64,000 nucleotides of DNA, from contig NZ_JAMZNK010000004.1 of the NCBI RefSeq assembly GCF_027980145.1, positions 159,728 through 223,727 on the forward strand. Direction: 5' to 3'. The notes beneath the pieces were generated by a model that was given only the letters and a program-made list of their open reading frames with translations, did no database searches and was not told the origin of the DNA. Positions 9,016 to 18,451 of this stretch are shown piece by piece. The DNA is from Flavobacterium azizsancarii (GTDB lineage Bacteria; Bacteroidota; Bacteroidia; Flavobacteriales; Flavobacteriaceae). Position 1 is the stretch's first letter, and every line of letters starts with the position of its first letter. A program made the position numbers and the translations under genes.

Positions 9016-9756
9016 ATGGATTTAAAAAATAAACCACTCATTTCTATTATTACAGTGTGCTATAATGCTGTTAATACCATTGAGCAAACAATATTAAGTG
9101 TAATTAATCAGGGTTATGAAGATTATGAATACATTATAATAGATGGAGTAAGTACAGATGGAACAATTGATATTATTAAAAAATATGAAGATAAAATTTC
9201 TTACTGGGTTTCGGAGCCAGATAAAGGGATCTATGATGCAATGAATAAAGGTATTTCTAAAGCTTCTGGAGTGTTAATCGGTATGATCAATGCTGATGAC
9301 TGGTATGAAAATAACGCAATAGAAAAAATTGCAAATAAATATTTGGAATATCCAGATATTGGTGTGTTCCATGGTCTGATTAGGTATGTGAATAGTGATA
9401 ATGTTATTAGCGCTGTAATTGGATTTAATTCAATTACATTAGGCGAAAAAATGATTCAACACCCCACTTGTTTTGTAAATAAAAGTATATACGATCTATA
9501 TGGCACATATAGTTTAGCATATAAATATGCATCTGATTATGAATTTATGCTTAAAATTTACGAAAACTCAGTTAAGTTTTATTTTATAGATGAAATTATA
9601 GCCAATTTCCGAGAAGGTGGTGTTTCTTATTCTATACAAGGTCAAAAAGAAGATTATTTGATAAAGTATAAGTATAATAAAATTTCCTATTATCGTTATT
9701 TTATTCTCTCTTCTTATTTAAATATCAAAAAAATCATTTCATATAAATTCAATTAA
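9016..9756 (+). CDS. Glycosyltransferase family 2 (WcaA-like)
   Basis: About 246 residues. The GT2 pattern is complete: ISIITVCYNAVNTIEQTI, then IIIDGVSTDGT, then SEPDKGIYDAMNKGI and NADDWY, which supplies the DxD-type metal site. These blocks are typical of short bacterial GT2 enzymes that act on O-antigen or colanic-acid type units. I start at ATG 9016. A TTG at 8989 in the same frame would add nine unconserved residues. The next gene begins 4 bases after the stop. Sugar specificity is unknown. Confidence 0.8.
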   Translation: MDLKNKPLISIITVCYNAVNTIEQTILSVINQGYEDYEYIIIDGVSTDGTIDIIKKYEDKISYWVSEPDKGIYDAMNKGISKASGVLIGMINADDWYENNAIEKIANKYLEYPDIGVFHGLIRYVNSDNVISAVIGFNSITLGEKMIQHPTCFVNKSIYDLYGTYSLAYKYASDYEFMLKIYENSVKFYFIDEIIANFREGGVSYSIQGQKEDYLIKYKYNKISYYRYFILSSYLNIKKIISYKFN

Positions 9757-9760
9757 TTTC

Positions 9761-10576
9761 TTGGAAAATATTATATTTCATAAAGTATCTGTCATAATTC
9801 CTTGCTATAATCAAGGTAAATACCTCAAAGAAACTATTGCTAGCGTTCTAACCCAAACCTATACAAATTTTGAAATTATTATAGTAAATGATGGTTCGAC
9901 AGATACAAAAACAATAGAAATTTTGGAAGATTCTAATTGGCCAAAAACATCTATTATAAATATTCAAAACTCTGGAGTTTGTGTTGCTAGAAATATGGCT
10001 ATTAATCAAGCAAAAGGAGAATATATATTGCCCTTGGATGGGGATGACTTAATCGCACCAACATTTTTAGAAAAAGCTGTAGCCATATTAAATAATAGTG
10101 ATGTTGCATTAGTAACTTGTGATGTTAAGTTTTTTGGTAAAAAAAAAGGAATTTATCAATTATCCAAATATAGTTTGGAAGCATTATTAGGACAAAATTT
10201 AATGATATGTACTTCTATGTTTCGAAAAAAAGATTTTGATGAAACAGTAGGATACAACCCAAATATGAATGAGGGTTTAGAAGATTGGGATTTTTGGTTA
10301 AGTTTGTTGAAAAATGGTGGTAAAGTCCATAAAATTGAAGAAGTTTTGTTTTATTATAGAATTAAATCCGTATCAAGAACCACAACAGTAAATTTAGAGA
10401 AACAATCCCGATTGAGAAGACAAGTTTATGAAAATCATAAAGAACTTTATGCATCTCATTTTTTTGACCCTAAAAATTCATTTGAATATAATAATTTATT
10501 GAATTCTAGAGAGTACAGGCTAGGTAAAATATTACTTAATCCAGTTAGGAAATTAATGAAATTATTATCATTTTAA
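9761..10576 (+). CDS. Glycosyltransferase family 2
   Basis: A 271-residue GT2 enzyme that appears to start at TTG 9761, 4 bases after the previous stop, since no in-frame ATG precedes the conserved VSVIIPCYNQGKYL block. NDGSTD binds the nucleotide, LPLDGDD is the metal site, and EGLEDWDFWL carries the likely catalytic acid. The intact motif set suggests an active enzyme. The C-terminal approximately 60 residues are basic and aromatic and may contact the membrane. The donor sugar cannot be assigned. Confidence 0.8.
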   Translation: MENIIFHKVSVIIPCYNQGKYLKETIASVLTQTYTNFEIIIVNDGSTDTKTIEILEDSNWPKTSIINIQNSGVCVARNMAINQAKGEYILPLDGDDLIAPTFLEKAVAILNNSDVALVTCDVKFFGKKKGIYQLSKYSLEALLGQNLMICTSMFRKKDFDETVGYNPNMNEGLEDWDFWLSLLKNGGKVHKIEEVLFYYRIKSVSRTTTVNLEKQSRLRRQVYENHKELYASHFFDPKNSFEYNNLLNSREYRLGKILLNPVRKLMKLLSF

Positions 10577-10577
10577 T

Positions 10578-11417
10578 ATGTTGGATAAATTATTTATTGT
10601 TCTAGTATTATATAAAACCAGTTTAGAGGAATCTAAAACAATTAGATCTCTATGTGAAGTCCTAGATTATCCTATAGATTTATTGGTTTATGACAACAGT
10701 CCTACCAGACAGTACCAAGAGGAATATTTTCAATATGATAAGTTTAAAGTTCATTATCGTCACGATAAACTAAATTTAGGTCTTAGTACAGCTTATAACT
10801 TCGCATTAGAATTTGCGATGTTAGCAAATAAACCATGGTTGTTATTATTAGATCAAGATACAACGTTTACTAGAGAATATATTCTCCAACTTTCAGGTTT
10901 AGAAATTGAAAAGCTTTCGGAGAATGTTGTGGCAATTATACCTAAAGTAATTTCATTAGAGCATAATCAAATGATATCCCCTAGTAAAATGTTGATAGGA
11001 GGAATCTGTAGGCCAATAAATGTTTCTGCTGGAATACTTGATAAACCTATTAGTGGGATAAACTCTGGTTCAATATTGAGTGTTTCTTATTTAAAATCGA
11101 TGGAAGGATTTGACTTAAAATATTCTTTAGACATGTTAGATCATTGGTATTTTAGAAAAATTTATCGTGATGCAAAGAATGTTACTTTATTGAATAGTAC
11201 AATTTATCAAGATCTTTCTATTTTGGGTGATTTTGAAGCAAACGTTTCTTTTGAAAGGTATAAACAAATGCTTACTGCAGAAATGCATTTTATTAGTGAG
11301 GATGGTTTTTTGAGTAAGTTTGTTTTTAAAGTTAGATTGTTAGTTAGGGTAATAAAGCAAATGAGGTATAAAGACAGTAGATATTATAAAGTAACGATAA
11401 AACAAATCTTTAGCTGA
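10578..11417 (+). CDS. Glycosyltransferase family 2, rhamnosyltransferase-like
   Basis: A 279-residue GT2 protein. FIVLVLYK opens the fold, YDNSP takes the place of the usual DxS motif, LNLGLSTAYNFAL follows, and LLLLDQDT is the metal-binding motif. DNS/DQDT combinations are common in bacterial rhamnosyltransferases (RfbF/RfbN type), and the locus contains rmlA, rmlC and rmlD, so transfer of rhamnose or its epimer is possible (inference). ATG 10578 follows the previous stop by a single base. The next gene follows after 46 bases. Confidence 0.7.
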   Translation: MLDKLFIVLVLYKTSLEESKTIRSLCEVLDYPIDLLVYDNSPTRQYQEEYFQYDKFKVHYRHDKLNLGLSTAYNFALEFAMLANKPWLLLLDQDTTFTREYILQLSGLEIEKLSENVVAIIPKVISLEHNQMISPSKMLIGGICRPINVSAGILDKPISGINSGSILSVSYLKSMEGFDLKYSLDMLDHWYFRKIYRDAKNVTLLNSTIYQDLSILGDFEANVSFERYKQMLTAEMHFISEDGFLSKFVFKVRLLVRVIKQMRYKDSRYYKVTIKQIFS

Positions 11418-11463
11418 GATTCGTATTGTAAGATATTATTTAAATTAAAATAAAAAGAAATTA

Positions 11464-12777
11464 ATGAAAATAAATGTAACAACTGTGAAAATTGGTTTTT
11501 TTCTTGGTTTTCTTGGTTTGTTTTTGGCTAGCCACTTTGAAGATATTGATATTCCATCGGACCAAATCATTAGTTTTTTAGGCTATTATTGTCTTGCAAC
11601 AACGATGCTTTTATTCTCTTTAAATAAATATCAGGAACCTATAAATCCAATTTCTGTCTATTCAGTTTTTATTTTCTTACTTTCTTACAGTTTTATCAGA
11701 CTTGCTGATGCACAAATTGGTTATTCCTTTAATACTCTCTTGGTTATAAATATTTCAATTTTTTCTTATTTTTTAGGAACTTGTTTTAAAGTTGATTACA
11801 AGCCTATTAAGCTCTTTAAAATAAACAATAAACTTAGAAGAACATTTATTTATGGAATTTGTATTCTAGCTTTTTTTACTTTTATTTTAGAATGTATGCG
11901 ATTTGGATACATACCTGTTTTACAAATAGGAAGTGTTGATATATACAATGAAACTAATGATAAGCTAATTCCTTTTTTGCATTATTTTATTATTCTACTA
12001 GGCTTTGTACCTGCATGGTCTTACATTTTATTTAAGCAAGAAATAGTCTCAAAGAAGGAATTTCATTTTTTTTGTTTTTTAACATTAATTGTATTAATCA
12101 ATTACCTTAGCCGACAACTCTATTTGATGACTGGTTTTTCTTTTTTTGTTGCTTATAGTTTTTACAATGTAGTTAATTTTAAAAGAATAATTATTTCTGC
12201 TGTTTCTGTAATTGTAATATTTTTTAGTATAGGTTATTTAAGATTTAAAAGTGATAGTCCGGTAAGTTATTCAGAATTTAGTAGAGCATATGCTGGTATA
12301 GACAATAAAGAAGTAAATTTTTTTGAATCAATAATTGTGGAATACGCATCAAAACGTTTTTCAGCACTCAACGAAGCGGTTAATTATGGTGATCGAATTA
12401 ATTATTTGGGTAAAGGGATGTATACATTTCGTCCTTTAACGTCATTACTTTTATTAGAAAAAACTGGGGTAATAAAACGGGATGATAATTTAGATACTGA
12501 AAATTTAGTTGCCACTTATGCAATTGATCCTTATCTAGATTTTTGGTTTTTTGGAGTTGTTTTTCTGAATGTATTTTATGGATTTATTTTGTCGCGCTAT
12601 TTTGCTCAATTTAGGAATAATTATAATGAAGCTATAGTTAAATTTAGCATTGTCTTTTTTTGTATCATTATGGCAATGTTCGTAAATTATTTTAATACCA
12701 TGTTAGTATGGCTGGGTTTGGTATTTAATAAAATTTTAATAGGAGGAATAATAACTAATAAATTAGAATCAGAGTAG
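11464..12777 (+). CDS. Wzy-type O-antigen polymerase
   Basis: A 437-residue integral membrane protein with roughly ten to twelve hydrophobic segments. A long hydrophilic loop near residues 265-345 precedes the last membrane spans, the topology of O-antigen polymerases, where a large periplasmic loop takes part in catalysis. There are no soluble enzyme motifs. In the Wzx/Wzy pathway it would join repeat units on undecaprenyl pyrophosphate in the periplasm. Identification rests on topology and on being the only such gene in the locus. Wzy proteins share little sequence identity. Confidence 0.65.
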   Translation: MKINVTTVKIGFFLGFLGLFLASHFEDIDIPSDQIISFLGYYCLATTMLLFSLNKYQEPINPISVYSVFIFLLSYSFIRLADAQIGYSFNTLLVINISIFSYFLGTCFKVDYKPIKLFKINNKLRRTFIYGICILAFFTFILECMRFGYIPVLQIGSVDIYNETNDKLIPFLHYFIILLGFVPAWSYILFKQEIVSKKEFHFFCFLTLIVLINYLSRQLYLMTGFSFFVAYSFYNVVNFKRIIISAVSVIVIFFSIGYLRFKSDSPVSYSEFSRAYAGIDNKEVNFFESIIVEYASKRFSALNEAVNYGDRINYLGKGMYTFRPLTSLLLLEKTGVIKRDDNLDTENLVATYAIDPYLDFWFFGVVFLNVFYGFILSRYFAQFRNNYNEAIVKFSIVFFCIIMAMFVNYFNTMLVWLGLVFNKILIGGIITNKLESE

Positions 12778-12835
12778 TAAACAGTCTTTAGTTGAAATTT
12801 TAAATCAATAGTAATTCGATAAAATCATAAATTGT

Positions 12836-13561
12836 ATGGTCTCAGTTTGCATAGCAACTTATAATGGAGGAAAATATATCAAAGAACAGTTAGATTCTAT
12901 TTTAATTCAATTGGCTGATAGTGATGAGGTAATTATTTCGGATGACTATTCAACAGATGATACTTTATCTGTAATAAAAGCGCTGAATGATAGTAGAATT
13001 AGGATTTTTTCAAATTCTTTAAAGAAAGGAGTTAATCATAATTTTGAAAATGCTATTAAAAATGCTAATGGTGATTTAATTTTTCTAGCAGATCAGGATG
13101 ATATTTGGTTGTCGAATAAAATTGAGATTTGTGTTAAAGAATTAATTGAATATGATCTGGTAGTTTCTAATTGTAAAGTTGTTGATGAGAGTGAAAATAT
13201 TATTGAAAAATCTTATTTTAATGTTGTAAAGTCGGGTAAAGGATTTTTTAAAAATTTTTATAAAAGTACTTATCTTGGTTGTTGTTTAGCTTTTAAAAAG
13301 GAAATTTTAAAAGATGTTCTACCTATGCCTTCGAATTTATTATTGTTTCATGATTGGTGGTTTGGTTTTATTTCGGAATTATGTTATAAAGTTAAGTTTA
13401 TAGATACACCCTGTATGTTGTACAGAAGACATACTGCGACTAATTCAAACACTATGTCAACCTCTAAATATTCGTTATTTCAAAAAATTGAGTTTAGATT
13501 TCAATTACTCTATTATGGATTAATTCGAGTTTTTAAAATCAGATCTAAATTTAAACTATGA
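12836..13561 (+). CDS. Glycosyltransferase family 2
   Basis: A 241-residue GT2 enzyme starting directly with VSVCIATYNGGKYI. SDDYSTDDT is the nucleotide motif and ADQDDIW the metal site. LLFHDWWFGF near residue 180 carries the expected catalytic acid and is typical of the ADQDD/HDWW subgroup found in O-antigen clusters, often tied to rhamnose or amino-sugar transfer. It overlaps the following acyltransferase gene by 4 bases (ATGA), so the two are probably translated together. Confidence 0.78.
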   Translation: MVSVCIATYNGGKYIKEQLDSILIQLADSDEVIISDDYSTDDTLSVIKALNDSRIRIFSNSLKKGVNHNFENAIKNANGDLIFLADQDDIWLSNKIEICVKELIEYDLVVSNCKVVDESENIIEKSYFNVVKSGKGFFKNFYKSTYLGCCLAFKKEILKDVLPMPSNLLLFHDWWFGFISELCYKVKFIDTPCMLYRRHTATNSNTMSTSKYSLFQKIEFRFQLLYYGLIRVFKIRSKFKL

Positions 13562-14136
13562 TAGCTAAATTTTTTTGGACAATTAGAGCCATTTTATATT
13601 TTCCTTTTTTTGGAACTATAAAGTTTCCCAGTTACATTGGTAAGCCTATTATAATAAAAGGATGTAAGAATATTTTTATTGGCAAACATGTTAGAATTTT
13701 TCCTCAAATACGATTGGAAACTCATGGGGTAAACGGAAGTATAACAATTAACGATGATGTTTCAGTTGGACAAAACGTTCATATCACATCAGGATCTAAT
13801 TTAATAATTGGCAAATCAACAACAATATTAGCTAATGTTTTTATAACTAATATCGATCATGATTATCAAGAAATAGGTGTTCATATTTTGAAACAAAAAT
13901 ATTTGATTAATGAAACTTTAGTTGGAGAAAATTGCTTTATAGGTATAGGCGCCTGTATACAAGCTGGAACTATTTTAGGGAAGCAATGTATAGTAGGTGC
14001 TAATAGTGTTGTAAAAGGAATTTACCCTGATTATTGCGTTATAGCAGGAGTACCAGCGAAAATTTTAAAGAGATATAATTTCAATAGCAAAGTTTGGGAA
14101 CGTACTTATCCAGATGGCACATTTTTAGAAAAATAA
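13558..14136 (+). CDS. Hexapeptide-repeat O-acyltransferase (WbbJ-like)
   Basis: A 192-residue left-handed beta-helix protein. Hexapeptide repeats run from about residue 25 to 170 (IIKGCKNIFIGKHVRI, ITINDDVSVGQNVHI, IGKSTTILANVFI, VGENCFIGIGACI, ILGKQCIVGANSVV). It ends with the characteristic AGVPAKILKRYN. INIDHDYQ-type residues near 100 supply the catalytic histidine. Such enzymes move acetyl groups from acetyl-CoA to sugars in the cytoplasm. Its coupling to a glycosyltransferase suggests it modifies the repeat unit. An N-acetyltransferase role on an amino sugar is also possible. Confidence 0.78.
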   Translation: MIAKFFWTIRAILYFPFFGTIKFPSYIGKPIIIKGCKNIFIGKHVRIFPQIRLETHGVNGSITINDDVSVGQNVHITSGSNLIIGKSTTILANVFITNIDHDYQEIGVHILKQKYLINETLVGENCFIGIGACIQAGTILGKQCIVGANSVVKGIYPDYCVIAGVPAKILKRYNFNSKVWERTYPDGTFLEK

Positions 14137-14146
14137 AAAATAGATT

Positions 14147-15280
14147 ATGAAAAACATTTTAATTACTGGAGGAGCTGGTTTTATAGGAAGTAATTTAGCT
14201 CTTAAATTAATGGAAAAAGGGCATAGAATTACTGTTCTGGATAATCTTTCCAAACAAATACATGGCGAAGATCCAGCATTTACATCTCCATTATTTAAAA
14301 GTATAAAAGACAAAGTTAACTTTATTCACGGTACTGTTACGTCAAGAGAAGATTGGAAAAAGGCATTAGAAAATCAAAATGTAATTGTACATTTTGCTGC
14401 TGAAACAGGAACAGGACAATCTATGTATTGTATTGAAAAATATACAGAAGTCAATATTCAAGGAACTGCAATTATGCTGGATATATTAGCTAATAACGAA
14501 AATTCTGTAGAAAAAATTGTAATTGCGTCGTCAAGATCGATTTACGGAGAAGGAAAATATAAACATCCTACAAAAGGAATTGTATACCCTTCACATAGAA
14601 AAGAACAAAATATGTTAGCAGGAAACTTCGAGCTTACGTACGAAGATGAAGCTATATTAGAATTAATGGCGACAGATGAAAATTCTAAAATTCATCCTTC
14701 ATCAGTTTATGGAATTACAAAGCAGAATCAGGAGCAAATGATTATGACAGTTTGTCCTACACTCGGTATTTCGCCTGTTGCTTTCAGATATCAAAATGTT
14801 TATGGTCCAGGGCAGTCATTGTCAAATCCTTATACTGGAATTCTATCTATTTTTTCAACACAAATTAGAAATAATAATCCTATCCAGATTTTTGAAGATG
14901 GGAAAGAAACAAGAGATTTTGTTTTTATAGATGATGTTGTTGATGCAACTATACTTGGAATAGAAAAAGAAGCTGCAAACGGTCAAGTTTTTAATGTGGG
15001 AACAGGTGTAGCCACTGATGTTCTTGAAGTAGCCAATTCATTAATTCTAGCTTATGATATCAATGTTCCTGTAACGGTGACTGGACGATTTAGATTGGGT
15101 GATATACGTCATAATTACGCTGATTTAACTAAAATTAAAAGCCTTTTAGGCTTTGAGCCCAAAGTCTATTTTAAAGAAGGAATAGAAAAGTTTTCAAACT
15201 GGGTTTTGAAGCAAGCAATTCAGGAAGATCATTTAGGTAAATCCCTGGAAGAAATGCAAAAGAAAGGACTTTTAAAATGA
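14147..15280 (+). CDS. NDP-sugar epimerase, dTDP-L-rhamnose 4-epimerase-like
   Basis: A 377-residue extended SDR. GGAGFIG at the N-terminus binds NAD. SSRSIYGEG and a long insertion precede SSVYGITKQNQE, which holds the active-site Tyr-x3-Lys. RYQNVYGPGQSLSNPYTG follows. The IHGEDPAF segment near residue 45 and the insertion resemble the WbiB/Tal group, which converts dTDP-L-rhamnose to dTDP-6-deoxy-L-talose. rmlA, rmlC and rmlD in the locus make the substrate plausible. Specificity is inferred from resemblance. A UDP-sugar 4-epimerase remains possible. The stop overlaps the next start (ATGA). Confidence 0.65.
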   Translation: MKNILITGGAGFIGSNLALKLMEKGHRITVLDNLSKQIHGEDPAFTSPLFKSIKDKVNFIHGTVTSREDWKKALENQNVIVHFAAETGTGQSMYCIEKYTEVNIQGTAIMLDILANNENSVEKIVIASSRSIYGEGKYKHPTKGIVYPSHRKEQNMLAGNFELTYEDEAILELMATDENSKIHPSSVYGITKQNQEQMIMTVCPTLGISPVAFRYQNVYGPGQSLSNPYTGILSIFSTQIRNNNPIQIFEDGKETRDFVFIDDVVDATILGIEKEAANGQVFNVGTGVATDVLEVANSLILAYDINVPVTVTGRFRLGDIRHNYADLTKIKSLLGFEPKVYFKEGIEKFSNWVLKQAIQEDHLGKSLEEMQKKGLLK

Positions 15281-16317
15281 TAATTCAAGAAGTTCTTAAA
15301 AATAAAAATGTTTTGTTTTTTTCTGTTCAAACTTTTGATCTTGAAAAAGAAATAAAAAATAAACTTATTAGTTTAGGGGCAAATGTTGATTATTTCGATG
15401 AAAGGCCTCGGAATAATAATCTGACCAAGGGACTAATAAGAATAAAAAGAAGTTTAGTTCAAAATAGAATAGATAAATATTACCGCGAAATATTACAGTT
15501 TACAAATAAAAAGCATTACGATTTTTTGTTTGTTAATAAAGGAGAGGTTATCCCAGAATTCTTTTTAGATAATTTTAAAAAATCACAACCTGAATGTCAA
15601 TGTATCTTTTACACTTGGGACTCGTTCTCAAATAATAAGCATGCATTAAGTATTTTAAAATATTTCCATAAAAAATTCACTTTTGATTCTGATGATGCGG
15701 TAAATTATGGACTAGATTTTAGACCCTTATTTTATTTAGATCTTTATACAGAGATCAAAGCAATTTCAAACGTAAATAAAAAGAATGATTTACTTTTTTT
15801 AGGTACAGCACATTCTGATCGTTATAAAATTAGCAGTAGAATTGCAAAATGGTGTGAAAGTAATGCACTTAATACATATTGCTATTATTTCATGCAAGGA
15901 AAACTGGTTTATTTTTATAAAAAACTGTTTGATAAAACTTTTCAAGAATTTGATTATAAAAAGTTAAGTTTTGTAAGTTTAAAATCACAAGATTTGTTTA
16001 ATCTATATAACGAATCTAAAGTTATTTTGGATATAAATCACCCTTGGCAGAAAGGATTGACAATGAGAACTTTCGAAACTATCGGTGCTAGAAGAAAAAT
16101 GATTACCACTAATGAAGAGATTACTAAATATAGTTTTTACAATCCGAATAATATTTTGATAATTAGTAGGGATGACGTACATATTGATGTATCATTTTTT
16201 GAATCTGATTATCAAGAAATAGATGCAGTTCTATATGAAAAAATGTCCTTAAAAGGATGGTTATCATGCCTTTTTATGGCAACAGAACCGAATGTTTGGA
16301 TAAGAGGAATTAATTAA
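15277..16317 (+). CDS. Putative GT-B glycosyltransferase (CgeB/Eps11-like)
   Basis: A 346-residue soluble protein with no GT2 motif. The N-terminal half looks like a Rossmann domain (NVLFFSVQTFDLEKEIKNKL, DFLFVNKGEVIP). The C-terminal half has DLLFLGTAHSDR and then SKVILDINHPWQKGLTMRTFE, matching the nucleotide-sugar-binding half of GT-B enzymes and the G-x-x-x-R-x-F-E pattern of CgeB-like glycosyltransferases. It overlaps the preceding epimerase by 4 bases. I assign a glycosyltransferase fold with moderate confidence and no specificity. Confidence 0.6.
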   Translation: MIIQEVLKNKNVLFFSVQTFDLEKEIKNKLISLGANVDYFDERPRNNNLTKGLIRIKRSLVQNRIDKYYREILQFTNKKHYDFLFVNKGEVIPEFFLDNFKKSQPECQCIFYTWDSFSNNKHALSILKYFHKKFTFDSDDAVNYGLDFRPLFYLDLYTEIKAISNVNKKNDLLFLGTAHSDRYKISSRIAKWCESNALNTYCYYFMQGKLVYFYKKLFDKTFQEFDYKKLSFVSLKSQDLFNLYNESKVILDINHPWQKGLTMRTFETIGARRKMITTNEEITKYSFYNPNNILIISRDDVHIDVSFFESDYQEIDAVLYEKMSLKGWLSCLFMATEPNVWIRGIN

Positions 16318-16342
16318 AAAATAATAATATAGTACATAAATA

Positions 16343-17461
16343 ATGAAAACAGCACTAATAACAGGAATTACAGGACAAGATGGTTCATACCTTGCAGAAT
16401 TATTATTAGAGAAGGGTTATAAGGTTCATGGGGTGAAAAGAAGAGCCTCCTCTTTCAATACACAACGTATTGATCATATTTATCAAGATCAACACCAGGC
16501 TCACGTGAATTTTACTTTACACTATGGAGATTTAACTGATTCCACAAATATTATTCGAATTGTTCAAGAGGTACAGCCTGATGAAATCTATAATTTAGGT
16601 GCGATGAGTCATGTGAAGGTTTCTTTTGATTCGCCGGAATATGTTGCTAATGTTGATGGTATTGGTACATTAAGAATTTTAGAAGCAGTGCGTATTTTAG
16701 GTTTAGAAAAGAAAACACGTATTTATCAGGCATCAACATCGGAATTGTACGGTGGTTTAGCTGAGAATAAAAATGAGAAAGGTTTGTATGATGAGCATTC
16801 TCCTTTTTACCCGCGTTCTCCTTATGGAGCAGCTAAAATTTACGGTTTCTGGATTACCAAAAATTATCGTGAAGCTTATAATATGTTTGCATGTAATGGA
16901 ATTTTATTCAATCACGAATCACCACGTCGTGGAGAAACTTTTGTTACTCGTAAAATTACAATGGCTACAGCTGCAATTGCTTTAGGAGAACAAGAATGTT
17001 TGTATTTAGGAAATTTAGATGCACAACGCGATTGGGGGCATGCTAAAGATTATGTAGAAGCGATGTGGCGTATTTTGCAACAAGATGTTGCCGAAGACTA
17101 TGTTATTGCTATGGGACAAACTACCTACGTACGTGATTTTGTTAAAATGGCATTTGCAGAAGTAGGAATAGATATCGAATTTAAGGGAGAAGGAGTAAAT
17201 GAAAAAGGATATGTTGCTTCTTGTAGTAATCCTGCTCATCAGATTGAGTTAGGGAAACAGGTCATTGCTATTGATCCGCAATATTTCCGTCCAACAGAAG
17301 TGGACTTACTTATTGGAGATCCTACTAAATCAAAAACGCAATTAGGTTGGGTGCCTAAATATGATTTGGCTGGATTGGTAAAAGAAATGATGGCGTCTGA
17401 TATTCTGTATGTTAAAAAAGAAAAGATGTTAAAAGAGGTAAGATCATCGATTAATTATTAA
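16343..17461 (+). CDS. gmd: GDP-mannose 4,6-dehydratase
   Basis: A 372-residue enzyme that converts GDP-D-mannose to GDP-4-keto-6-deoxy-D-mannose. The N-terminus [19 protein letters not shown] is diagnostic of Gmd, as are [25 protein letters not shown] and [13 protein letters not shown] (Tyr-x3-Lys), and the [15 protein letters not shown] loop. Length matches the family. It is directly followed by fcl, giving the complete two-step route to GDP-L-fucose. Mannose-6-phosphate isomerase is encoded in the same window at 45449-46417, while phosphomannomutase and GDP-mannose pyrophosphorylase are not seen. Confidence 0.97.
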   Translation: MKTALITGITGQDGSYLAELLLEKGYKVHGVKRRASSFNTQRIDHIYQDQHQAHVNFTLHYGDLTDSTNIIRIVQEVQPDEIYNLGAMSHVKVSFDSPEYVANVDGIGTLRILEAVRILGLEKKTRIYQASTSELYGGLAENKNEKGLYDEHSPFYPRSPYGAAKIYGFWITKNYREAYNMFACNGILFNHESPRRGETFVTRKITMATAAIALGEQECLYLGNLDAQRDWGHAKDYVEAMWRILQQDVAEDYVIAMGQTTYVRDFVKMAFAEVGIDIEFKGEGVNEKGYVASCSNPAHQIELGKQVIAIDPQYFRPTEVDLLIGDPTKSKTQLGWVPKYDLAGLVKEMMASDILYVKKEKMLKEVRSSINY

Positions 17462-17507
17462 TTAAGAAAAACAAAATAATTTTATTCTTGAAATAGAAAT
17501 TAGCACT

Positions 17508-18440
17508 ATGAATTTAGAAGATAAAATATACATAGCTGGACACCGCGGAATGGTGGGTTCAGCTATTTTACGTCAATTAAAAGCTGAAGGTTACACGAAC
17601 TTTATTTTAAAAACATCTTCGGAGCTGGATTTAAGCAATCAACAAGCTGTTGCTGACTTTTTTCTAAAAGAAAAACCTGACTATGTTTTTTTAGCTGCAG
17701 CAAAAGTAGGTGGGATTATAGCTAACAATACGTACAGAGGAGATTTTATATATGAAAATCTGATGATACAAAATAATGTTATTCATCAATCGTACGTAAA
17801 TGAGGTGAAAAAATTAATGTTTTTAGGTTCCTCCTGTATTTACCCAAAAATGGCACCGCAGCCGTTAAAAGAAGAATATATGCTTACAGGAGAACTTGAA
17901 CCTACAAACGAACCGTATGCAATTGCAAAAATTGCGGGTATCAAAATGTGCGATGCCTATAGAGATCAGTTTGGGTGCAATTTTATTTCAGTAATGCCAA
18001 CAAATTTATATGGCCCAAATGATAATTATGATTTAAAAAACTCACATGTATTGCCTGCAATGCTTAGAAAATTTATTACTGCTAAGCGTAATAATGATAG
18101 CTCAGTTACTATATGGGGTACAGGGAGTCCTAAAAGAGAATTTTTACATGCTGATGATCTTGCTGAAGCGTGTGTCTTTTTAATGGAAAATTATAATGAA
18201 TCTGGATTAGTTAATATTGGAGTTGGTGAAGATATTTCAATTTTAGATCTGGCAATTTTAGTTAAAAAAGTAGTTGGTTTCGAAGGCGAAATTCTAACAG
18301 ATACAACCAAGCCAGATGGTACTCCACGTAAATTGATGGACGTATCTAAACTAAGCAGTTTTGGATGGAAAGCAAAAACCACTTTAGAAGAAGGAATTCA
18401 AAAAGTTTACAATGAAATAAAAGATACTAATTGGGAGTAA
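17508..18440 (+). CDS. fcl: GDP-L-fucose synthase
   Basis: A 310-residue bifunctional epimerase-reductase that converts GDP-4-keto-6-deoxymannose to GDP-L-fucose with NADPH. The signature residues are visible: AGHRGMVGSAI at the N-terminus, AAAKVGGIIANN, FLGSSCIYP with the catalytic cysteine region, and PYAIAKIAGIKMC with the Tyr-x3-Lys pair. LYGPNDNYD and SHVLPAMLRKF follow. It lies 46 bases after gmd. The product probably feeds the putative fucosyltransferase at 7694-8623. Confidence 0.96.
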   Translation: MNLEDKIYIAGHRGMVGSAILRQLKAEGYTNFILKTSSELDLSNQQAVADFFLKEKPDYVFLAAAKVGGIIANNTYRGDFIYENLMIQNNVIHQSYVNEVKKLMFLGSSCIYPKMAPQPLKEEYMLTGELEPTNEPYAIAKIAGIKMCDAYRDQFGCNFISVMPTNLYGPNDNYDLKNSHVLPAMLRKFITAKRNNDSSVTIWGTGSPKREFLHADDLAEACVFLMENYNESGLVNIGVGEDISILDLAILVKKVVGFEGEILTDTTKPDGTPRKLMDVSKLSSFGWKAKTTLEEGIQKVYNEIKDTNWE

Positions 18441-18451
18441 CCTCATAAATA

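Noticed and set aside
14125..14313. Minus-strand open frame over the start of the epimerase gene
   Set aside because: It lies fully across well-conserved NAD-binding codons of the epimerase and shows no protein-like pattern.
16773..16985. Plus-strand frame inside gmd
   Set aside because: Out-of-frame shadow of a gene with unambiguous Gmd motifs.
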